Positions 21,427 through 32,159 of a stretch of DNA of 38,314 bases are shown in pieces. The notes under the pieces are model-generated. The model was not told the DNA's origin. It was given only the letters and a program-made list of their open reading frames with translations, and ran no database searches. A program made the translations under genes and the position numbers. Each line of letters opens with the position of its first letter. Position 1 is the stretch's first letter. Source of the stretch: Gymnopus androsaceus JB14 (taxonomy: Eukaryota > Basidiomycota > Agaricomycetes > Agaricales > Omphalotaceae); NCBI GenBank assembly GCA_009733575.1, contig ML769777.1, forward strand, positions 1 through 38,314, given 5' to 3'.

Positions 21427-22938
21427 ATGATTTATTATATATTGCGGGCAAAGTCTGAAGACCTCAAGACTGTCACGCTGTAAGAGGCTGGTGATCAGAG
21501 ACCCGGGCAAATCTTCGAAAAGATAGAAATTACCTCTCCTAGTATGGTTACTATGGTCTGTTGTCTATCTAGGCTTTCCAAGCAATGTGTGCGAGTGACA
21601 TCGCTTTGACTTGGTAGATATCATAGATAGCCAGCGACGGGCTCGTCGGGTATACTTGTTCCGACTCCGTTCCGAGCTCGGTTTCGTTCCCAGCCATACA
21701 ATGCAAAGATCTTTACCTTTTTTAATCTTTGATGTCGCCACATTCTACTTATTTGTCGGGCACTTAGAGCTTCACACAAGGGTGGCTAATATCGCCAGAC
21801 ATTCTGGGAGGTCAGGGGATTTTTTTTCGGGCATTTCAGCCAAGTTTTCAGGGTTCTTCCCTCGTCTGTGATCTCTTCAAGATAACTACACAGGGGAGAT
21901 CAGAATCTCCAGGACAAGATAGCGTCTCCCGCTCTCTTGCTGTGTATATTGAACCCCCCATAAGGCGCACCTCTTGATCATAGTCAAAAAATATGCCTTA
22001 TGATGGAGTATACCCTTGGAGAGGGTCCAGGAAAATCCTTCTTAAAATGGTCTCAAACGGTTCTCAAAACCTTAAATGCGCTAGATTTTATTAATTATTG
22101 ACACGTAACGTTGTGAAAAATAAATCTTAGACGCTAGGTCATCTTGACAAGCCTGACGTCCAAATGAAGCTCAAAGAGATCCCAATATTAGCATCATTAT
22201 CCCTGCCATTGGATTCCGACTACCTAGCATCAATAGCAGCCACTACCGGGGCATAGATACCTTACTCTGCACCGTTCGGTATGGCCTTATTCATGAATTC
22301 ACATTGCTGGGCCGGGTTAAGCAGAGGTTCAAGGGCCGCGCGACTTTATGGCGAACTCCCCTAGATTTAGGATAACCTAGCGCACGGAGTTGGCTCGTAT
22401 CATAGATTTCGCATGGGGCACCAGAATTTTACCGTTGAATAGCGCGTAGTTTGTGAGCCGCCAGTAATTCTAAAAGGGCCTTAACAGAGCCGGTCATCTG
22501 GCTGAATGTTCCTTATCGGATTTCGGACGTGCTGAACGTTTTGGGAAGGTCAAAATGGAGCAAGATGGAGCAGGAGCTACGCGATATTCCCTAGAGCTGT
22601 CTTTTCCGCGACAACAACGGAATGGAACTTCTAGCTGTAAGCATTTAACGGCAGAATTTGTCACGGTCACCTGAATGATAGTAAAGTTGCTGCCCTCACA
22701 AGAAATAGAGAAAACTCTCGCGGGACTCGGAGCTACGCGATATATCCTAAAACGGAATGGACCTTCTAGCTGTAAGCATTACAGTTGTTTGCATTAGACC
22801 TCAGAATGTTCAGATATTCTCTGTGTGTGTTGATTCAGAAATGCTTACCGCTCCTGAAGAGGTCCTGTCAAGGGGTGTTCAACCCACTAAGTCCCGACAT
22901 GACCTTGTTTTTGGGTCATAAGGATTCATGAAGCCCCC
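21427..22938. repeat. Repeat B, right copy
   Basis: Nearly identical to 6292-7801 over the full 1.5 kb, with only scattered substitutions and a two-base GT difference near 22825. It starts 53 bp upstream of the P450 start codon, so the P450 promoter lies in or was replaced by this repeat. On the other side it abuts repeat A directly at AATGAGCG. Confidence 0.85.
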
Positions 22939-23030
22939 AATGAGCGCTGACTTCACGGTGATGGGACAGAGTGACCGGAGATTACATGATTTTTGAAGCA
23001 ACAATCCTGGGTTGTCAAACAGAATAATCC
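22939..23030 (+). mobile_element. 3' end of a Mutator-like element (right copy)
   Basis: Ends in GGGTTGTCAAACAGAATAAT then CC, followed by the 9-bp CTAATATTG (23031-23039). It is the exact inverted counterpart of the start at 17497. The element is cut off at the B-A junction after about 92 bp. Confidence 0.65.
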
Positions 23031-23277
23031 CTAATATTGTACATAAGTCATGGATTTGGTCTCAACAACAATGTGCTATTAGCCAGCAATTAGCATTAGC
23101 AGCAACTGTAAATGTACATATACTGGGATGGCCCAGAGTCCATTACACACAGCATCAGATATGTTTTGTCCATCACAATAATATTTCTCTGTACAAGACT
23201 GACCAATGGATCAAGGAGGAGGGAGAACATAAATGAGATTTGATATTCAATGATCTATTCCCTGTATAAATTGTATC

Positions 23278-25713
23278 CTAGTACTCGCTGATAATTTTAC
23301 AAATCTTATCATTGACAACTTCATGAGTGAGCTCATCAATATTAGAGTCTAATATATGATCCGCAGCTCCTGTAACCACTGGCTCTGTAAACTGCTACCA
23401 CTTTTGCTCATTGATTTCCCCATATGCTCTTGCATCAGCTTTGCCTTTGATTCAAAAAATGTATTGATTGCTCCAAAGGCATCTGCTGATGCCATGGAGC
23501 TTTTATTCTTCACTGATGATTTTTTTGTCACTAGGGCTTAGTAACAAAGCTCAGCAACAATCTGTGAAGCTGGAGTTGAACTGGATGTAATGATGGACAT
23601 GAGTCTGGATCCGGAACAGGTACCTGCAGGTATACCCGTGGGAATACCCACAGGTATTTGACCTGTGGATCCTGGTACCTGTTTCCCATGGATCCGGCAC
23701 AGGTCACAGGTCGTCCTTTGGGATATTTTTAATGACCTACAGGTACCTGTGGATCTGGCATCAATAAAAAAATTTACTACTCAAGTACTGTAAATATTGA
23801 GTAATTTCATTAAAGTTTGACTGATATTAGTACATTCATACTTGATGAAGTTATTAGCACTATTATTTGACAAATACCAGTCAATATTGACTGTACATAT
23901 TAGTACTACAGTTTAGTATTGGTATGTTTTGAATACAATAGTGCTAGCAAGCTATAATTAACTAGTATTAGTAGCTTTTTTCTCTACTTATGATATATTG
24001 ATACCAATTCTGGCATTAGTACTAGTTATTGCAGACTAACTTACAGCTTAGAGTTAGGTACTGTGCACTGGTAATAGCTAGTATTACAACTTTGCCCATA
24101 GTAAGTGTAATGCTAGAACTAAGCAATGGTGCTTGACACATGTAGTGGACTACAAAATATAATCAATGTTATCTTTGTAATATTATTATATGGTTTTAAA
24201 ATGCAGGTACTCTCAGGTATACCTGCAGGTACCTGTATTTCTAGTCAGTCCAGGTACCCACAGGTATACCTGTTTCCCACAGATCCGGGGCAGGTCACAG
24301 GTCAGCCTTTTGAGACCACAGGTACCTGTCTGGCGGATCCAGGTATACCTGGATCCAGACTCGTGTCCATCACTAACTGGATGTGCCTGCCTTTGGTGGG
24401 GATGTTTTGAGTGTGATTGAGACATTGCCCTCACTATCCAAATGAATACTTTTGCTGGAAGGTTTAAATCTAGGTGTAGGTGGCCAGTGGATGTTGTTGA
24501 TATCATCATCCTCTTTAAGGATAGGTGACACTGGGGCAATGGAGTTGCAAACAACAGGACAATCCACCTTGGAACTTTTACTGAACCTTTAAGATAAGAA
24601 ATAGCAGTTAGATTGATAAAATACTCATGCCCATGGGAAAAAATGGTCTGGTAACATGCAACAACCTTTCTGCTTTCGAACATTATTTATGGCAGTTTCT
24701 TTGAGCACTATGACTCACTTTCAAACCCACAGTGACTCAAAAAAGTCTAACTTGCTCAGATGGTGCAGAAGAGCTATTGAAATTGATTGCCATATGGCAT
24801 TAGACTGTTTTTGTCCGTGGGCATGAGTATAGTCAAAAATATATCTTACCACTCATCAAACAAGCTGTACCAACTGTTGCCGTTCTACTCACAATATTTC
24901 TTGACAGTGAGTGAACTAATGGATTTTCCACCTTGCTTAGCAAGAATAAGCTATTGCTTGTGCCATTCATCTGACTCTGGAACCATCAACTGAAGGTCAG
25001 CATCTCCACCACCACCCATGAGCTTCTTGAACTCCCTGATGTATGAATACAGTGATGCTTGCAGTGACCTCGCAGGCTACTGAAATGGCTATAAGCCTTT
25101 CAGCAAGAGAAGGATTGGCCCCAATATACTGTTTTGCAGGTGCTTAGGAATTAAAAGAAAAAAAAAACAATGTGACAATACCTTCTTACACATGTGATCT
25201 TCATTCTTCAGCCATTTTGCATGGACATCATCACTGTCAGATCCAAATATATGTGTAAACAAAGATGTTTGTTCAGCTGCAGTCCACCATCCACTGGTAA
25301 AGATATCATTATTCAGTGGATCAGCTGAAACTTCCACTTTAGATGTTTTTTGTGGTAGAAGCTCGGAGTGTGTGGCAGTCCCAGATGATTTTGCAACACA
25401 TCCATGTCCACAGCCACAGCTGCCTCCACATTTCAGGGGTGGCTTTTGAGGTGCAACCTACGGCATTGGATTTGTTTACAAACACCTACAATTGTAATTA
25501 ATATCAATGTCAACAAATGAATTACAATGTGACAGCAGCAACATACTATAATTAAATTACAACATCACATTACATGCACCTGATGGCAACGCGGTATTCT
25601 TGGTCACTAAATCGGATACATGTGATAAATTACATACCTGGTGGTGAGTGTTTGAAACACCGGTGTATACAAGTAATTGTTTTTGTTAATTTTTTCTTTC
25701 TGTGCAATGCCAT
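23278..25713 (-). pseudogene. Myb/SANT-like domain gene, decayed, interrupted by a MITE (right copy)
   Basis: Probable DNA-binding protein, nuclear by inference. Read on the minus strand from a possible start at 25713 (MALHRKKKLTKTI): short exons near 25600-25640; a Myb/SANT-like domain with paired tryptophans in GWWTAAEQTSLFTHIFG and HAKWLKNEDHMCKK (25190-25300); a 39-nt intron at 25143-25181; SLYSYIREFKKLMGGGGDAD (about 25000-25060); a WYSLFDEW segment near 24860; and VSPILKEDDDINNIHW to TSPPKAGTSS (24373-24530). A MITE (23589-24374) then interrupts the gene. Ignoring it and one copy of its 10-bp duplication, the frame continues as STPASQIVAEL and on to SSMASADAFGAINTFFESK and VVNDKICKIISEY at 23278. 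Several one-base frame slips and a stop are present, some absent from the left copy. The gene is either a transposon's own accessory gene or a captured one. Confidence 0.6.
23589..24374. mobile_element. Mutator-like MITE 1 (right copy)
   Basis: A 786-bp element flanked by perfect AACTGGATGT (23579-23588 and 24375-24384). Inverted ends are AATGATGGACATGAGTCTGG and the complement of CCAGACTCGTGTCCATCACT. The subterminal regions carry CAGGTACCTG, GGTATACC, GGATCC and ACAGGTCACAGGTC repeats. It sits inside the coding sequence of the Myb/SANT-like gene. Confidence 0.85.
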
Positions 25714-26060
25714 GGCTAGCTCTCATTGGGGTTTGCCTGAAGAGTGAGAGAGCTAGTCCAGCATTGCCAAACATGCTGGGCTAGGGGTTAGGGGTTGGGG
25801 TTAGGGTCAGGGGTTACGGCCTCTTGGAATAAATGCAAACAAGGCTTTAGAGTGCCTGCCCAAAGTTTGCGAGCCCAACTGTATATTTACTGTAACATTT
25901 TGATCGAGAGTTCAGTCATGCATCATCATCAAAAAAATCCGAATGCAGTTTTAATTTTTTCTCGATTTTTCAGATTTCTTTTGTATTTTTTTTTGTTAAA
26001 AATTTCAGAATGGATGAACTCTCAATCAAAATGGTACAGTATAGTAATAGTCCTGATAAT

Positions 26061-26803
26061 AGTGATGAACACGAGTCCGGATCCAGGTATACCTGGATCC
26101 GCCAGACAGGTACCTGTGGCCTCAAAGGGCTGACCTGTGACCTGCCCTGGATCCATGGGAAACAGGTACCTACAGGTACCTGTACTCACCAGAAATACAG
26201 GTACCTGCAGGTATACCTGTGAGTACCTGTGTTTCAAATGCATATAATAATATCATACAAGTGAAATCATATATATTTTGTAGTCTACAACATGCATTAA
26301 GTATCATAACTTGGTTCTAGTACTACAATTACTAGTAAAAAAGCTGTAATACTAGTTATTACCAATACCTGCTAGTGCTACAGTCTACTTAATTATAAGC
26401 TGTTACTCAGTCAAGTAACAACTAGTCCTAATAAATTGGGTATCAATACATTATAAGTAGAGAAAACATTTATTAACACTAATTGTATTAGCTTGCCAGT
26501 ACTATTGTACTCAAAATATACCAATAATAGACCATAGTACTACTATGTACAGTCAATATTCACTAATATCAGTCTAATACTAGTGTTAATAATTTTACTG
26601 AGTACTGGCATTAGTCAAATTTCAATGAAATTATTCAATACTTACAGTACTTAATTAAAATTTCTGCTGATGCCAGATCCACAGGTAACTGCAGGTCATT
26701 GAAAATATCCCAAAGGATGACCTGTGACCTGTGCCGGATCCATGGGAAACAGGTACCGGGATCCGCAGGTACCTGTTCCAGATCCGGACTCATGTCCATC
26801 ATT
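26061..26803. mobile_element. Mutator-like MITE 2 (right copy, inverted)
   Basis: A 743-bp relative of the 23589-24374 element in the opposite orientation, roughly three-quarters identical by eye. It starts AGTGATGAACACGAGTCCGG and ends GACTCATGTCCATCATT. Flanks TCCTGATAAT and ACTTGATAAT match at 8 of 10 positions, an eroded target duplication. Confidence 0.75.
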
Positions 26804-26879
26804 ACTTGATAATATTGATGGAAACTACAGTTGTAATAAATTTGTAGACATTGATACTATTTATGATTGTAATGTAATC

Positions 26880-27210
26880 TGTATACGAAATCTGTCTCCT
26901 GGGCTCTGAGGTGATTCAGATGCAGGATGCTTATTAGAAGTGTCAAGAGGGGAATGTAGTTGGGTGGGAAGGAGTCCAAAAACTGCCTTGAAAAGAAGCT
27001 TTCAGGATGGCATTGACAGCAACATGTTGATCCTGGGCTTCTACATGCTCAATTGCCAAGAAGAGATCATTCTGTTTAAACAATGTCAGCAGGATGTAAT
27101 GAAGTGAGAATTCAAGCATGCACCAAACTACCATTCATGTTTAAAGGTGTTTCTGATGATAGTGAGGCTCCATTCATGGCTATGGACAGCCTGAAAAGAG
27201 TGTATAAAGA
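26880..27210 (-). pseudogene. Protein-like fragment in repeat A, unidentified
   Basis: Minus-strand frames include NDLFLAIEHVEAQDQHVAVN, AILKASFQGSFW and, in another frame, LDTSNKHPASESPQSPGDRF. The same region in the left copy (about 5820-6045) is also readable but broken. It could be the N-terminal part of the Myb/SANT-like gene, cut off by MITE 2, or a separate transposon gene. Not recognised. Confidence 0.3.
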
Positions 27211-27361
27211 TATGGTGCACTGCTTATGTTTTAAATATAAGAGATAGATGAGGGAGAGTCAAGGTTGCTCATGCAAAAATTCTCAGAAAATAATTTCTAT
27301 GTTCAGTAATTTTGTTTGAAATTTGGAAAACTGTGAAACCGGATTTATAATTGAGCACAGC

Positions 27362-27653
27362 TCATACTGCATAATTGCTCACAACCAGCATATCTCTTAC
27401 TCTTTATTACCCCAACTTATGGGTTTTGCTATATTATATGTGTTCTTTTCAAGTGATCGGTACAAACTATTGATTTTTCACTTTTTTACTGCCTACATCT
27501 GACATCATCAATGTCCAAAACTAATTGAAACATTTGCATCTTGATCTGCATAGTAGTTAACTGAGTGTGAACAAAGTAAGCTTCAATTGAGCTGCAGGTA
27601 TACAATTTAGGTAACCTGTCACACTGCCAATAATTATTCTTCAGCTTGGCTGA
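27362..27653 (+). repeat. Repeat C', right copy
   Basis: Same-orientation copy of 1621-1904. It differs mainly by C-to-T and G-to-A changes at CpG sites, for example ATTGCTCAC for ATCGCTCAT, ACTGAG for ACCGAG and CACTGCCAAT for CACCGCCAAT. Repeat A ends immediately before it. Confidence 0.8.
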
Positions 27654-27822
27654 GCAAAGTGTGAAATAAATTATTTCTGTACTCCTGCAAAATCTACTTT
27701 TCTGGAAAAATATGGACAAATGTGATTTCAATAGACTGGATGAATGAATACAATTCCTACCTTCCGAATTTCATGAAATTACACTGATTTCCAAAAGAAT
27801 TCTTTTCAATTACAGTGCTTTT

Positions 27823-28315
27823 CAGGGGCTGCAAAGAATTAAGTGCCCTACTGGAGGTCGGTTAGTTATTCCAGCCATAAGGCCGGAAAAAAAAAAAAGT
27901 TTGACCCCCCTCTAAATGGGTGATTTGGGGCATTTTTGGGACCTCCTTAGTCCATTGCACTTACCACCAGATGTTTGATCAAGCTCCTCTTTTGATTCCT
28001 CCATTGCTGTAATTTTTACAGATGACAGTCATCTTTTTGTCACACCAGTCACATAGTGTTAGATGGTCCCAAAGTTCCAACACTTCAGTGACAATGTTTT
28101 CTAAAAAGTGTTCTTTCAAGATTCATAGTTTTACAGTCTATAAAAAGCTTGGGATAGTGTAACTGCTAGCTCTGAGGCAGAAAAATACCAATATCTAATC
28201 TTGATTTACCATATATGGTGCGTGGGAATGCTTACAGAGTTAGTTAGTCTGACCAAAAGGCTAGTTCCAAAAAGTTCAACCTGCAGTCAACTTTTCAAAA
28301 GTTTGCAGCCCCTTG
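27823..28315. mobile_element. Possible hAT-like MITE
   Basis: Inverted ends CAGGGGCTGCAAA (27823) and CAAGGGGCTGCAAA read in reverse from 28315, enclosing about 490 bp without a coding frame. The end sequence is hAT-like, but no 8-bp target duplication was found, so the assignment is tentative. Confidence 0.4.
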
Positions 28316-28402
28316 AGCGTAATAAATTCGTTTGAAAGTTTTCTGAGCGGTAGAATACCCCCAATGGACTATAGTCCAGATGCAAATCTACTTTAGATAG
28401 GT

Positions 28403-28903
28403 GTGAAACAACATTATCCGAACAACTGTGCATGCATTTGTCATATTAGACTAGAGAAAAGTAAGCAAGCAATGCAGGCACTTCACTGCACTACTCGGTG
28501 CGCACAAGCAATTCGCGTCACTGCCTCTCTCTTGCGCGTCTGGTTTGCGGTTATCCTACCCCAAATACGTTTGGGGCTTCGCCAGGAAAGTCTGCGTTCG
28601 AGGATCGCGACCCAAGCAGAGAGTACACGTGTCATCTCTGCAACAATCACCTAGAGACTCCGGAACATGTCCTCCTCCAGTGCAATCATAACCGAACTTC
28701 AGAGTTGTGCGGGTAGAAAAGATGTGTTCGACGACAACGCCACTTCATTATTAAAGAGGTGTATACAGAGCTGGGATGCTGTAAAATTGACAGCAAAGTT
28801 TGTTGATGACAGCTTGGAGCTGTGGTTGGGTTTAGTCGAGGCTCTCTTTAGGACGGATGGCTCGGAGGAGGAAGACTGGAACTCGGACATTGACGGGCAT
28901 TAA
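28403..28903 (+). pseudogene. 3' tail of a non-LTR retrotransposon ORF
   Basis: C-terminal end of a reverse-transcriptase-type polyprotein. The frame from 28498 reads RHCLSLARLVCGYPTPN, then the zinc-binding signature CHLCNNHLETPEHVLLQC (Cys-x2-Cys...His-x4-Cys), typical of non-LTR element C-termini. The tail continues in the next frame from about 28700 (RKDVFDDNATSLLKRC to GSEEEDWNSDIDGH), so there is a frame slip near 28700-28716. The reverse transcriptase and endonuclease domains are missing, as expected from 5' truncation during insertion. A tetranucleotide tail follows at 29061. Confidence 0.65.
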
Positions 28904-29060
28904 ATTTTCTAGATTTTTAGTTTAATTGTACTGTACCTTGTTTGCATTGACCTCGTCGCCTACCCGTTCCAAAGAGTCAGGTGTTGGGTTATCTGTGCTG
29001 GTGTATGATGCTGGTGGTTTCCATTTGGGACCTCTCTCCGGATCGAGATTGCGCCGTGTA

Positions 29061-29080
29061 ATCTATCTATCCATCTATCT
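29061..29080. repeat. (ATCT)n tail of the non-LTR element
   Basis: About five ATCT units, one reading ATCC, some 155 bp past the end of the non-LTR coding remnant. Simple-repeat tails are common at the 3' ends of such elements. Confidence 0.6.
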
Positions 29081-29477
29081 GTTGCAGATAAGGGTTATTC
29101 ACTGAGACAAATATTTAGGCGTATGTATTAAACCGCATTAGGACATTACAGGACGTTTGGTGAATTACTTGCATATTGTGACAAATTTTTTGCCGCGATG
29201 CTCGGTATATATTAATAATGGCTTCCTGATATACATTTATGTAGGTTTGTACTTACCCAGCTCTGCCAAGAGTAAGCGCAATGGTAAAAATCATGAGCAC
29301 GTATTTAATTTGCCGGCACTGTCAACATACCATATCTGAGATTCGGGAATCGCACATTGCGGTAAACTGTAACAAAAATATCACGCCAGGTTAGTCGGGC
29401 CAATAATTACATTAACAAGTGATATCTCCGTCCGGATCCGTAAAGACCCAATGTCAGTATCATGTATAAAAGAGACC
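29081..29477. promoter_or_regulatory. Upstream region of the MDR oxidoreductase gene
   Basis: About 400 bp between the retrotransposon tail and the start codon at 29478. A TATATATTAATAA stretch lies near 29205, but no specific binding site can be named. An in-frame ATG at 29451 would add nine residues. Confidence 0.3.
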
Positions 29478-31024
29478 ATGGCATCCAATACGGTAATGGC
29501 TCTCCCAGCTACGACAAAGGAATACTTCTGGACCAAAGTACGACCTCTTCCCGTTTTTAAACAGTATTCCAAACATCCCTCACAGATTGGTGCCATTGAA
29601 AACCTGTCTTCGAGGGAGCGTCGTCTTCCGCATGTAAAGTCGCATGAGGTTCTTGTCAAGATTCACGCAGTTTCGCTGCAGGTGGGTGCCTTCTTCCAAG
29701 ATCTCTTAACTTCAACTAACTATGTGAACCCATCTAGTATCGCGATCTGATGTTTGGCCTAGGCATCTACCCCGTAAGGTATGTCGTACATCCCTCGTCC
29801 ATGAGCAATCTAATCGAATTACTGAATTTAGCTTAGACCATCTCATCCCATGCTCTGACATGGCCGGAGAGATCATCTCAGTGGGAGAGGATGCGGGAAG
29901 CGAGTGGAAAAAAGGTGATCGCGTTTGCGCCAATTTTGCTGCAGACCACATTGCTGGAGAGATTTCACCCGAAATTCAAAACACATCATATGGAGGTCCG
30001 ATTCATGGTGTTTTAACGCAGTACAAGGCGTTCCGTCCTCATGTGTGTTTTACTTCCTTTATTTGTCTCTGTATTTTAGACATTGACGTTATCTAGTCGC
30101 TTGTTAGGATTCCCGAGCACCTATCATTCGAAGAAGCTTCGACGTTGCCGTAAGTGGCCTTAGCTCTATGTGTTCCATAGCTGTGACAAGTCAAGTCCAT
30201 TAGGTGTGCTGCTTTAAGTGCATACAACGCACTCACGGGCCCTTCCCCAGTCAAAGGTGGCGACACGGTTCTCATTCTCGGTACAGGAGGCGTCTCCATG
30301 TAAGCACTGCAGATCAACCCCTGGGTTCTCCTCTCATTGATAAATTGCTCTAGCCACGGTCTTCAATTCTCTCTCGCTTCAGGCGCAACTGTCATCGCTA
30401 CCTCCTCGTCCGATGAAAAGCTGAAGATTGCAACCAAGCTCGGTGCTAAGCATGTCATAAACTACAATAAAACGCCCGAATGGCATGAAAAGGTTCTTGA
30501 GCTTACTAATGGAAGAGGAGTTGACCACGTTCTGGAGGTGTGTACCCCTGACATATATGTTGCATACAGAAGAATCATGCTAGTATAAGATCGGTGGTCA
30601 GGGCACGCTTGAAAAATCAGCAAAATCTATTCGTTTCGGTGGATGGATTCACGCTATTGGTCTCATTGGAGGCTCTGGGGTACGTCTACACACCACATTT
30701 TCTGCTGACTAGCAATTACATTCAACTTACTGCATCTACCTATGGAACAGGACATGCCGGCCGACGTTATGTTCAATACCATATGGAAGTCTTGCTTCAT
30801 TCGTGGTATAATGGTTGGCTCTGTTGCTCAGTAAGTATTTTTCTCTTTTCACTTGTCTCCCGCGTCTCTATATCAGCCGTAGATTTAAGAATATGAACAG
30901 ACTCCTTGCTCTGCACCCCGAAGCGACGCGACCGGTAATTGACAAGGTCTTCCCCTTTGAAGAAGCACGTCAAGCATTTGAGTACTTGCAATCTCAAAGC
31001 TCATGTAGGAAAGATTGTGATTAA
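29478..31024 (+). CDS. MDR-superfamily NADPH-dependent oxidoreductase (quinone reductase/alcohol dehydrogenase-like)
   Basis: Cytosolic medium-chain reductase that moves hydride from NADPH to a carbonyl or quinone; substrate unknown. Ten exons: 29478-29537, 29586-29681, 29738-29778, 29832-30042, 30097-30149, 30204-30299, 30354-30537, 30590-30679, 30751-30830 and 30883-31024, giving 350 residues. Intron 1 (48 nt) is also open in frame, but splicing gives the expected KIGAIENLSSRE. The GroES-like fold shows EVLVKIHAVSLQYRDLM and DMAGEIISVGEDAGSEWKKG. The Rossmann fold has the nucleotide-binding GTGGVSIHGLQFSLASGATV, then KLGAKHVINYNKTPEW and GRGVDHVLEIGGQGTL. The cysteine ligands of zinc-dependent members were not evident. 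The last codons are shifted: an extra A in CTCAAAGC (30994-31000) changes the expected AHVGKIVIKVA ending (stop at 31032-31034) to SSCRKDCD with a stop at 31022. Confidence 0.9.
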
Positions 31025-31146
31025 GGTAGCATAAAGCAATGCAACTGGTACATGACAATAAGTATAGTGGAGACAAGAAATGAATCAAAATGTAACCATC
31101 AGAAGATGGATGATTCTCTTTCGCAACCCCCTTGGCACGCGACAAC

Positions 31147-31604
31147 CAGTGTTCTACCATAAGCCCTTAAATAACAATATCAAAATCTTTAGGGCTTGAG
31201 CCCATTTGAGGTCTTAATTTAAGGCCTTAATTAAGCCTTAGGTTGATTTTTTGTTATTTTTAGACTGACCATGCCAGGCCAGTGCCACAGGAAAGTAATG
31301 GAATTTTGCATTATACAAAATACTTTTACATTATAATTTATTCTTCATTATTGCAAATCTTGTTAGCACCTTCAACAGCCCAGTGCAGCACCAGTGTCTC
31401 CATAAACTCTGCACTTCATCAACTAAGTATCCTTCTGGATTATTGATTTATTATAGAAATATCAAGTAAAAGGTAGAAAAATGAGACTTTATTGGATATT
31501 CCTACATATTTCACTTTTGGCTTGGGAGATAGCCACTTAAGCCTTTGTTAAGGCCTTAACTTAAGGCCTATGTACTTAAAGCTTAGACCTTTGGTAGAAC
31601 ACTG
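31147..31604. mobile_element. hAT-like MITE downstream of the MDR gene
   Basis: A 458-bp element with inverted ends starting CAGTGTTCTACCA, flanked by CGCGACAAC (31138-31146) and CGCAACAAC (31605-31613), an 8-of-9 match. Subterminal TTAAGGCCTTAA-type palindromes occur at both ends. It begins about 110 bp after the MDR coding end, probably in the 3' UTR or just past it. End sequence suggests hAT. Confidence 0.65.
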
Positions 31605-31613
31605 CGCAACAAC

Positions 31614-31958
31614 CACCAAAACATCATGTGATCGCCTGTCACTCCGCGTCCTCGCCGCTCGATGCTTATTAAAGTTATTCAACTGCATCACAGCTTCCAA
31701 CCACCACCACAGCAGCAGACCCGCTTCCCCTTGCATCCTATCTCTACCAAGTGTATTGGAAACTTCAAATCCAGTTGACTCAAGCAAACTAGGCCCTTTC
31801 AAGGCAAATTGAAGCATGGAATGGTCCGCCATGAATGCTGCGTCATTGCATTTCCCTCACCAACAAGTCTCGAGGGCATGAGCATTCAACTGGGAGAATT
31901 TTTAGAGGGTGTAACTTTGACTCAGGTGCGTCTCGCATTCTTGCACCCCATTTGTGTT
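31614..31958. other. No recognised gene
   Basis: Contains a minus-strand open frame (from 31832) that would continue across the MITE site if the element were absent. It has no motif and was not called as a gene. Confidence 0.3.
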
Positions 31959-32159
31959 TAGGGATCCCCACCATATAATTTACAGTACTTTACTGGTATC
32001 TCCCGGACCGCAGCCGTAACCGTAAAGAATATTTCATGACCTCGTATGGTACGGTTACGGTATTTTTACGGGTTTACGGCCGTATTTACGGGTGTATCCT
32101 ATTACCTATGCATTTTTCTATGTATGAACTATGGTGTTCAATGTGCACAAAAAATCATT

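Larger units (their letters stand above)
22939..27364 (+). repeat. Repeat A, right copy (about 4.4 kb)
   Basis: Same orientation and content as 1923-6291: Mutator-like 3' end, decayed Myb/SANT-like gene and two inverted MITEs. Palindromes such as GGTATACC and CAGGTACCTG are better preserved here, so this copy is probably closer to the true sequence. It is followed directly by repeat C'. Confidence 0.85.

Noticed and set aside
24213..24683. 156-codon open frame on the minus strand
   Set aside because: It runs from the Myb/SANT-like gene region into the terminal repeat of a MITE in a different frame from the readable protein, so it is a chance composite.
31548..31832. 94-codon open frame on the minus strand
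   Set aside because: It runs into the hAT-like MITE and has no recognisable domain; a hypothetical gene disrupted by the element is possible but unsupported.
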